Shown here piece after piece: positions 57,441 to 64,000 of a stretch of DNA of 64,000 bases (the first letter of the stretch is position 1; the number at the start of each line of letters is the position of its first letter). Source of the stretch: Aedes albopictus (lineage: Eukaryota; Arthropoda; Insecta; Diptera; Culicidae); assembly GCF_035046485.1 (NCBI RefSeq), contig NC_085137.1, forward strand, positions 14,971,346 through 15,035,345, read 5' to 3'. A model generated the notes under the pieces. The model was given only the letters and a program-made list of their open reading frames with translations. It was not told the DNA's origin and did not search any database. Position numbers and translations under genes: made by a program.

Positions 57441-59060
57441 AGGTATTCCAAGAAGAAAAGGCAGGAAGAAATGTATTGCTCAACTAATACGAAACCTTAA
57501 CTCTAAATACGGGTAATCGAAAACAAAATCGAACAACTGGCATCCTTGCCTTCGGGCAACAGCTGCTGCCGCGTGTCGTTGATCATTCGCTCTCGTGGTG
57601 GAACTCAACCCGCGGAGACAAACGTGCTGTTTAGTTCCAATCATACGGACAATAAATATAAATTTTGTCATTTTGTTACACATTCCCAGCGGATCGGTTT
57701 CCAGGGCGTATTATTTGCGTGCAGAATTGTGCACTTGGAGTTTGCGAAGGGGGAAATCGAATTCGTACATAAACAGTGGAAGATCTAAAGTAGATTTACA
57801 AGTCTTTCAACGTGGGATCCATTCGCCCGAGAAAGGCTACTTCACTAGCAACGGCGTGTTAATAAGTGATATTTAGCGGTCGTAAACAGGGCATACATCG
57901 CTGGTGCCCGTTACTACGGCTAGAAGAATGTATCGACTTGCGGAGCTATTATTTTCCGATCGTTAAGCGTGTTAACCGCCAGAGAAAGAGCAGAAATCAT
58001 TTCCAAAGCGTCCACGTCGTCGTCGTCGTCGCAGTACCCTCTGATCCATATTTGGCGGCGCATACGAAAATTATGATAAATTACGCCGCTTCTGGGTCAA
58101 CACCTTCCGACGCGATATCGTTCCTCGCTCGACACACACGATCTTTCACTCCTCGATTTCCGAACTCCGATGCTTGTTCAGAATGTTCATTTTTCATCCC
58201 GGGCACATGAGCTATCCTCCACTCGAACAACAATGAGCCGAAGCGGCAGCGCCTAAGATGACGTTGATTACTGTTCCCTATTTTCGAGGATAGCTTAGCC
58301 TAGCCTGGAAAGCTGTTAGGTATGGATGGTGCAGTTCGAGAAAAAGCGATCGATCACGATCGGCCCCGCGCGATCCTGTTCCAACCCCGAGGTAGAAAGC
58401 GTGCTGAAATCAATTATCTCTCCGGCTGATTATGTTGGCTTATTACGATGCATGTAGTGTATGGTGCTGCGGTCGTCGTCGTCGTCGCTTTTTTGCTCCT
58501 AGACAAAATGTGTGGATAACGCTGTTCACAATGTGGATCGGTCGACGGTATAGCACCGGCCAAAGCTGACTCGTGCTCAGGTGAAACTCGTGTGCCTCGC
58601 GTCAATGCCAATTATTTCAATTATAGTTCAGATGCTTTCGTACTAATGACTTGTATGGAGAAAGCACCATAATTTGGGGAGCTAGTAATCTAAAGTGATG
58701 CATATATTAATCACCCCATATTAAGCATTTTATAAAAGTTTCTTTGAATTCCTTCGATACCATGAACAACACCAAGGGTTTGAGACATCAGACTCACATT
58801 TTAAGCATTTATGATGGCGTATTTTTCTCACTCAAGGTTGTGATACATCTTTTAATTCTTCTCCCTCATCATTTTCTTCTTTGCGTAACGTCCCCACTCG
58901 GACAAATCCTGCTTCTCAGCTTAGTCGAGATTGCCACTACGAGGGGCTGGGATAACTACCAGCGAGCAGGCGGCAGGAGGTTCAACAGGCGCTGTCAATA
59001 AACTACGTAGACTCAAATTTAGTCATCTTAGAGCCCCCTCCCCCCTCGTAGACTATTGCC
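57441..59060. other. Gene-free stretch, GC-rich centre
   Basis: No gene recognised. (CGT)n runs lie at 58017-58035 and 58470-58487. A Feilai 3' scrap (CGTCCCCACTCGG, CTGCTTCTCAGCTTAG) is at 58885-58925, minus strand. A CTGTCAATAAACTACGTAG half of the G-rich hairpin MITE family is at 58992-59050. Confidence 0.45.
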
Positions 59061-59289
59061 CATCAGTGCACAGTGGGAAAAAATGAACCCGAAACACGAC
59101 TAAATTCATTTTCTCAGCTGGGTAACGGGTTCTGCCAACGGCTGAGACCATTTTCGCTTGGAAAAAGTGTGCTGAATCGATTGGTGGGGGTCTCGTTGAC
59201 CGGAGGCCTCACCCTGGCCAGCTAGAGGGCCGGAATCAATCCGAGTTCCTTACGGAAAGCAAAATCATTGTCATCCAATAATACTTTCG

Positions 59290-59560
59290 CACCCGATATT
59301 TATTCTGGAGCCGCAAATCAGAAGTCAACCGCACTCCGGATAATATCAGTTGCATGTTATGGTCCAATTGTGGTTCCGGAACAATCCGGGACAACCCGGA
59401 ACATTAGGGTGGGGCTAATTTAAAAAAAAATCTCTGGGATATGATATTGATATTTATTCTGAAGCCGCAAATCAAGAGTTAATCGCATTCCGGATAATAT
59501 CGGTTGTCTATTTGGTTGCTGTGGTCCATTTGTGGTTCCGGAACAACCCGGAACATCCGT
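59290..59560. repeat. Two tandem ~150-bp repeat units
   Basis: GATATTTATTCTGGAGCCGC at 59298 and GATATTTATTCTGAAGCCGC at 59448 begin two copies, each ending GTGGTTCCGGAACAA(T/C)CC. CAATCCGGAATGCTCCCGG at 59852 may be a third, partial copy. Confidence 0.7.
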
Positions 59561-59859
59561 GTAAGCGGGTATACAGAAGACTTACCCCAATTAACATTTA
59601 CACTTGCATTTACATTACATTCACATCCAAATTGAAAGTATGAAAAGTGAATCTGCATAGATATATTTATAGTATTGAAGTAGTATAAGATCGCTCTGGC
59701 CGGTTAGAACTGGCCAGTGCTAATTCCGAGTTCTTCTGAATACATATACTTTGAATATCTGAGTTATGCCGCAACTTAATAAATAATACAAAATTCACAA
59801 ACAAAACCATGCAGGTTGACCAAATTATATTTGTGGCCACTTAGTCCGGCCCAATCCGG

Positions 59860-60365
59860 AATGCTCCCGGATTCTCTCAGAGATGCTTCCAGAATTTTTC
59901 TATGGATCCTTGGATGCTTCCAGATTCCTTACAGGATGCTTCCATAATCCTTCTAGGATGCTTCCTGAATCCATCTGGGATACTTCAAAGTTGCTTCAAA
60001 GATGCTTCCACAATCCTTCTAAGTTGCTTCCAGAATCCTTCAGGAATCCTTCCAAGTTCCTTCTAGGATGCTTCCTGAATCCTTCTGCGATACACCCGGA
60101 ATCCTTCTTGGTTGCATCCGGAATCTTTCAGATATTCTTCCTGAATCCTTCTAGGATGCTTCCAAAATGCTTCAGGGATGTTGTCAGAATTCCTTCTGGA
60201 ATGCATCCAGATTTTTTTGTATGCTTCCAGAATCCTTCTAGAATGCTTACAAATTCCTTCTTGGATATTCCAGAACTCCCGGATTCCTTCAGGGATGCTT
60301 CCAGAATCCTTCTGGGTTGCTTCCAGAATCTTTCTTGTGTGCTTCTAGAATGCTTCTGGGTTGAT
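59860..60365. repeat. GATGCTTCCAGAATCCTTCT minisatellite
   Basis: About 25 degenerate units of 15-20 bp (GGATGCTTCC, AGAATCCTTCT). The 219-codon plus frame over this array is a repeat artefact. Confidence 0.8.
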
Positions 60366-60910
60366 GCAATATTCCTTATATTCCTGGTACTCTCCTTAAA
60401 TTCTTGCTGGATCTTTTTTATGTTCTTTTCAAAATCTCTTATAATATATAAACTTCCAAACTCTTCTGCGTCATTTTTTCATACATTTTTTCAAGTAGAT
60501 AAACTGTTAAGTTCCCTTAGACTATTCCGTAAGCACAGTTAAAAAAATAAAAAAAAATGCTAATGATTGCTCTAAATACACTGTTAATCTGCATGCAATA
60601 AGGCTTCAGCACTGTCTATGTGTCTAGTTTTCTTTCAAACAATTCAAGAAATTTGTTTTCCATATATTTAGGTAATTTATCTTATTTATAATTATTTTGG
60701 AAACAAACAACAAATTCTGGTTTTAGTAACGATAAACGATCAAGTTCCTTACTTGATAGGTAAACATTTGTAAATAATAAACGAAAATAAACTAGTACAG
60801 TGATCAAAAAAAAAAAAAAAACAATAACAAATAACAAGAAACAATGAAAAAAGTAAAAAAGAACAAATAACAGAAATGATATCTAAACATAATGACAAAA
60901 ATGGTGCATG
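60366..60910. other. AT-rich flank downstream of the RAG1-like gene
   Basis: No ORF or clear repeat. TACAGTGATC plus a 16-A run at 60796-60821 superficially recalls a transposon or recombination-signal end, but no partner end is visible in the window. Confidence 0.35.
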
Positions 60911-61267
60911 TCATTCTCCATCTGAGCAAGGACTTTCTTCAGAGGACATTTCAACATCAGCTCCGTCTGTGCTCTCGTCGTCAGTGTTGGCAGCCATTTC
61001 CGAAGCCATGGAATCGGCACTCAAATCTTCTTCCATGTAATATTTAGCCAATTCCTTAGAGTGATCGTCTTTCCCGCGGTTGTCTTTAGGTTCTTTTCTT
61101 TGGGCGATGTACGACATTTTTACATCAGACCACGCCAAAGCTGTTACCATTACATCATACAGATTATCCTCGGGAGATGTTTTCCGTGCTAAATTGGGCC
61201 TAGAAAATTTATGTCGTTTGTGCATGCGTTCCCCTGCTTGTTCGTCGACAAAGTTCATAGTGTAAGG
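60911..61267 (-). CDS. RAG1-like last exon with catalytic Glu candidate and acidic tail
   Basis: Begins PYTMNFVDEQAGERMHKRHK, the position where Transib/RAG1 proteins have their third catalytic residue (RAG1 ASEGNESGNK). The Glu codon is at about 61243-61241. RKTSPEDNLYDVMVTAL and a lysine-rich stretch follow. The last ~50 residues are strongly acidic and Ser-rich (TDDESTDGADVEMSSEES), ending at a stop at 60911. No zinc motif is present in the tail. An ATG occurs near the start but the sequence reads through from the acceptor, so it is not the gene start. Confidence 0.6.
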   Translation of the reverse strand, partial: PYTMNFVDEQAGERMHKRHKFSRPNLARKTSPEDNLYDVMVTALAWSDVKMSYIAQRKEPKDNRGKDDHSKELAKYYMEEDLSADSMASEMAANTDDESTDGADVEMSSEESPCSDGE

Positions 61268-61323
61268 CTTGAGTAAAAAACAAGTATTTAATTCTGTTTA
61301 TTATAAGAAATCATTCCACTTAC
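61268..61323 (-). other. 56-bp intron of the RAG1-like gene
   Basis: Minus strand: donor TTG|GTAAGT, acceptor TTTTTTACTCAAG|CC. The length is typical for short dipteran introns, and splicing is phase 0. Confidence 0.6.
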
Positions 61324-61359
61324 CAATTTGGTGATGTACTCCGGCAAGTGTTTGTATTT
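61324..61359 (-). CDS. RAG1-like penultimate exon, 3' portion
   Basis: After the LINE the frame resumes from the second copy of the 14-bp duplication: KYKHLPEYITKL, phase 0 at the following donor. The LHK..H-PEYI order parallels RAG1 FHK...H-PEII. Confidence 0.6.
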
Positions 61360-62620
61360 GAGTTTTGCCGCTGCTGTCGTCGGATGCAGACGGACTGTAC
61401 TACTCGGTCAGGTAGTGTTTTTTTGCTTTTGCTTTTGCTTCGATACAATCGAATCGAATCACGCGCGCTTGTACTCTTTTGTCGATCCATCACTCTATTG
61501 TCCGCTGGTTGTGCATTCTGTGCTGCAGAAATAGCACCAAGTCAACGTTATCAATATGAGCGAACTGTTTGTTAATACCGTTCAGTTCCGATTTCCGCCG
61601 GGCAGTCCACGGCCGTCTTGGATGGAAGTCGCGAGCTTCATGAAGCGGTTAGACACAGATGTAATGCTGATAGAAACAGTATATAAAACAGCTCATGACC
61701 GTTCGCTTTTTGTGAAATTCGCATCCCGTGAAGCTATGGAAGAATCTCTTCGGAAGAACGCGGAACCGCTACAATTTGTTTACGCAAGTGGGAAGTCCAT
61801 AGAAGTACAGATGTCGATAGCGGGTACCAATGTGCGGTACATCCGTATATTTGATCTACCTCCGGAATTGTCCGATGAAAGTTTGTCGGTGGCTCTTGGA
61901 GCATTTGGAAAGGTGCATCGCGTTATCCGCGAAAAGTTCCCGCCATCCTCGGGTCTTGGGCACATATCTACCGGAGTGCGAGGGGTGCATATGGATGTCG
62001 AAATAAATATCCCATCGACGATTGGTGTCGCCAACCGGGAAGGAAGAGTGTACTACGATGGATTAAAGGAAACATGTTTTTCGTGTCAAGCGGTAGGCCA
62101 CAGGAAGGACGCCTGCCCTCAGCGACAAGCGCAGAACAAAATGGGGAAGCAGAAACAAATTTCGTATGCTGGAATTGTATCTGGGAACGTAGTAACACCG
62201 GTGGAGAATCATTCGGAGGAAACATTGCCGGACGAGATCATTGAAGTTTTGGAGGAAGAAGAAGAAACGGATCGGATACAGCTAGACGTTTGCGGGATAG
62301 AGGACAGAGCAGAAACAATCTCTACAGAGGAAACAACTTCGGGAGAAAAAGGTGACGCATTGGAAGGAACGTCCAACTGTGTACATGAAGTAGTAGCAAA
62401 CCCACAGGCGGCTCAGCGGCGAGCTCAATTTGCTGCTTCGAGTGGTGGTTCCAATTCCAGTTCAGTACCACGACCGAAGAAAAAGTGCATAAGACGAGTT
62501 TTTTATTAGTAAATTTTTGTATGACAGTAGAATATTTAAATTTAAATATTTGACCAGTTGTCGGCTCCGTAGAGTTTTATATTAAACAATTGAGCCAAAA
62601 TAAATAAACAGTTTGGAAAA
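61360..62620 (+). mobile_element. ORF1-only LINE insertion (half-LINE), 14-bp target duplication
   Basis: The perfect direct repeat AAGTGTTTGTATTT flanks it (61346-61359, 62621-62634). The element starts GAGTTTTGCCGCTGC, has a ~195-bp leader, one intact ORF and a ~110-bp 3' part with AATAAATAAA, and ends GGAAAA. No endonuclease or RT is encoded, so an autonomous LINE must have mobilised it. It is inserted antisense to the RAG1-like gene. Confidence 0.8.
61556..62509 (+). CDS. LINE ORF1 (Gag-like) protein, 317 aa, intact
   Basis: A nucleic-acid-binding ORF1 protein of a non-LTR retrotransposon. Residues 1-85 form a first globular part. Residues 92-130 (VRYIRIFDLPPELSDESL then FGKVHRVIREKF) look like an RRM-type fold, as in many insect LINE ORF1 proteins. 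One zinc knuckle CFSCQAVGHRKDACP uses C174, C177, H182 and C187. After it comes an acidic, Glu/Thr-rich linker (VLEEEEETDR), and the C-terminus is basic (PRPKKKCIRR). The start ATG at 61556 follows a leader within the element. The frame is undamaged, unusual in this window. LINE clade uncertain (I, Jockey or Loner-like). Confidence 0.75.
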   Translation: MSELFVNTVQFRFPPGSPRPSWMEVASFMKRLDTDVMLIETVYKTAHDRSLFVKFASREAMEESLRKNAEPLQFVYASGKSIEVQMSIAGTNVRYIRIFDLPPELSDESLSVALGAFGKVHRVIREKFPPSSGLGHISTGVRGVHMDVEINIPSTIGVANREGRVYYDGLKETCFSCQAVGHRKDACPQRQAQNKMGKQKQISYAGIVSGNVVTPVENHSEETLPDEIIEVLEEEEETDRIQLDVCGIEDRAETISTEETTSGEKGDALEGTSNCVHEVVANPQAAQRRAQFAASSGGSNSSSVPRPKKKCIRRVFY

Positions 62621-63725
62621 AAGTGTTTGTATTTATGCAAACAGGGCGGAAGCTTTTTAACGAACGTGAATTCCGCTATGATATTCTTCTCCAGTTCCTC
62701 GTACAGCTGCTGGACCTTTTCAGGATCAAGTCTTCGGGATGAGAGTGCCAGGTTGCTGATCAGCCTCAAATTTTCCACCAGTTTTACATTTATTCCAAGA
62801 ATATTGGAAAATGCGGTAGGATCTGAGAGCATGAGGCGTGCAAGATTCCCATTATTGGAACTTCCACTGCCTCCGGGTTTTGGCCGATTTACATGGGCTT
62901 TGAACTGATCCTCCAGATTATTCGAAATTTTTCTGTGCTCCGCTCGTACTTCAGGATTTGTCAAAGCTGGGTTATTGGGGATGTTCTTTTTTGCCGCATT
63001 ACGAATTAGCCATTCCGCGCTATTTAAGCGAGAGTGAAAATATGACGGTCCTATTACACTATCTACTCCTGCAATGCATACCGGACAAGCATGTGTATTT
63101 TTGTTGCCCACAATAGCATTGGCAGCTTTTCCATCGATTAATGAATAAATTGCTTCTACTGTTATTCGAAGACGAATATTATCTACGTTGACTATGACGG
63201 GATCGTCTTTGATGTCGTTGATTTCATCGAAAAAGTTGTTATACATTTCCAGTGTGATGGCATCCGTCTCTTTCGTCCAGCTTAATGATCGTGGGCGACA
63301 AAACAAGTCCGACTGCGGGTTTGGATTCCGGTAGATTTCGTCCCCAGACATTGTTATCAGCTCCAGACACATATAATTTTCTGACAGGAGGCTCTCATCA
63401 CTACCAAGAATGTTTTCCTGGTTATACTGGGAGAAACCTGTTGCTGAATCAGGACCTCCCGCTACCCTCATCAAACAGTCAATGACTATTGGTGCGTCGT
63501 ACGAATTTGAAATAGCATCCAGTTTTGATCTTGTGTCTGCTAGTTCAGTAATTCGTCTAGCATCATTTTCAATCAAATCCCGAACGGAAACGGTACACGA
63601 AAGGTATCCTTTTTCCCAGTTTGGAGTTAAAAAGGGCGGTATTATTGATTTTCTGTATTCGATCATAACAGCCCACGGGACGAGAAGCTTCAAGCCGAAT
63701 TCTTGCTTTATGAATTTCCGAATAC
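62621..63725 (-). CDS. RAG1-like penultimate exon, 5' portion
   Basis: The frame is open from a likely splice acceptor (minus strand CTTTCTATTTAAG just upstream, exon starting at 63725) to the LINE insertion point. The apparent first codon of the uninterrupted frame (63693) is TTG, so translation does not begin here; this is an internal exon. Counting from that TTG, landmarks are D82, F131-CRPR, D187, C203/C206, an N-G-N-L-A-R block at 281-286, H353 and H357. The 14-bp target duplication covers codons 354-357. Beyond it the listed frame reads into the LINE tail and stops at 62542, so the last 26 residues of the raw ORF are foreign. Confidence 0.65.
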
Positions 63726-63732
63726 CTTAAAT

Positions 63733-63827
63733 AGAAAGTAAATTCAATATCATAAGACGAATGTTTATATTTTTACATTATCTTAAAAAACAATCATGCA
63801 TTCAACACTTTTGTAATCATTCTTATT
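63733..63827 (-). other. Probable intron sequence upstream of the RAG1-like exon
   Basis: AT-rich sequence between the inferred acceptor and a Feilai SINE. No exon is seen before the window end. Confidence 0.4.
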
Positions 63828-64000
63828 CTTCTCCTCGGCGTACCGTCCTCAATAGGAGAGAACCAGCTTCGCAGCTTAGTGTTCTATGAACACTTCCACA
63901 GTAATTGATTGAGAACTTTCTATGCCAACAACCATATTGCGATCGTATAATATGTGGCAGGTACGAAGATACTGTAAGCCCAAGGCAGTCAAGAAAATTT
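63828..64000 (-). repeat. Feilai SINE, runs off the window end
   Basis: CGGCGTACCGTCCTCAATAG, CTTCGCAGCTTAGTG, GAACACTTCCACAGTAATTG and GTGGCAGGTACGAAGATAC are the complement of the Feilai 3' half. Confidence 0.75.

Larger units (their letters stand above)
60911..63725 (-). pseudogene. RAG1-core/Transib-like transposase gene, 3' part, split by a LINE
   Basis: The protein would be a DDE-type recombinase related to Transib transposases and the RAG1 core, acting on DNA in the nucleus. Order of motifs on the minus strand: GGPDSATGFSQYNQ (first Asp, like RAG1 D600), FCRPRSLSWTKET, IYSLIDGKAANAI (second Asp, like D708), CPVC (zinc, like C727/C730), NNGNLARLML, LHKYKH (zinc His, like H937/H942) and, in the next exon, NFVDEQAGER (Glu, like E962). 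An acidic tail ends the protein. The penultimate exon is cut by the insertion 61360-62620, directly after the His motif; outside it the frame is open throughout. The 5' exons lie beyond the window. It could be a Transib copy or a domesticated gene. The homology is from motif recognition only. Confidence 0.65.

Noticed and set aside
59883..60542. 219-codon plus-strand frame
   Set aside because: Made of GATGCTTCC/AGAATCCTTCT repeats; a repeat artefact.
60796..60821. TACAGTGATC plus A16 as a recombination-signal-like transposon end
   Set aside because: It lacks the CACAGTG heptamer and a clear nonamer, and no partner end or duplication can be seen.
62542..62620. C-terminal 26 residues of the raw minus-strand 383-codon frame
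   Set aside because: They are read from the LINE 3' end, not from the recombinase; the true continuation lies at 61359-61324.
63693..63693. Gene start for the RAG1-like protein
   Set aside because: The codon is TTG, the frame is open further upstream, and a splice acceptor lies at 63726-63727; the real start is outside the window.
1..64000. CRISPR arrays, bacterial operons, endogenous viral genes
   Set aside because: No regularly spaced repeats with unique spacers, no ribosome-site-led gene clusters and no recognisable viral replicase or capsid motif outside ordinary LTR retrotransposon Gag/Pol.

Overview
The window looks like mosquito nuclear DNA, most likely Aedes (Stegomyia). It holds several copies of the Aedes tRNA-derived SINE Feilai, BEL/Pao, RTE-, R1- and CR1/L2-like retroelements, many TA-flanked MITEs, and short-unit minisatellites. 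The genus call rests on remembered repeat families, not a search. I see no bacterial or viral genome features, no CRISPR array, no rRNA and no intact tRNA gene.

Layout. 1-5.1 kb: gene-poor sequence with a TA-flanked MITE (2217-2814) and a modular MITE (3763-4858). 5.1-13.0 kb: a TA-flanked outer element with CAGT/ACCCGATTTTGTC termini, split by a gag-only BEL retrotransposon (6580-11302, minus strand) whose two LTRs are identical. 13-21 kb: foldback elements, a BEL pol 3' fragment with the start of its LTR, a tRNA-derived SINE split by a long foldback, and a Feilai copy. 21.1-24.1 kb: an RTE-like LINE (minus) with a damaged FADD motif and two MITE insertions. 24.2-26.4 kb: a CR1/L2-type LINE with a PHD-like ORF1 and no ORF2, split by nested MITEs. 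27-29.35 kb: a TA-flanked MITE containing two further MITEs. 29.9-32.1 kb: a 1.3-kb LTR with a tRNA-His primer site and eight covarying hairpins. 32.8-34.05 kb: a mariner-sized element with 31-bp inverted repeats. 34-46 kb: decayed repeats, minisatellites and MITEs. 46.1-49.8 kb: a dead BEL gag-protease region (minus) containing a SINE and a modular MITE that itself contains a LINE. 49.8-52.7 kb: a 955-bp inverted-repeat element and an R1-like RT fragment. 53-58.9 kb: unique-looking sequence with trinucleotide repeats, a full tRNA-derived SINE, and a 12-bp EcoRI-site satellite with its degenerate halo. 59-60.4 kb: two more tandem arrays.

Main find. At 60.9-63.7 kb the minus strand carries the last two exons of a RAG1-core/Transib-like protein. 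The catalytic Asp, Asp and Glu candidates, a CxxC zinc motif and an H-K-x-x-H motif are all in order, joined by a 56-bp GTAAGT...AG intron and ending in an acidic tail. The last-but-one exon is split, directly after the histidine motif, by a 1,261-bp LINE-type insertion flanked by perfect 14-bp target duplications. That insertion encodes only an intact 317-aa zinc-knuckle ORF1 protein. Taking it out restores the transposase-like frame exactly.

How the parts relate. Almost all recognisable coding capacity is transposon-derived, and insertion order can be read from the nesting. The youngest-looking events are the gag-only BEL copy (identical LTRs) and the ORF1-only LINE (perfect duplication, open ORF). 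Both lack their own polymerase and would need proteins from partner elements elsewhere. No ordinary host gene exon is securely identified.
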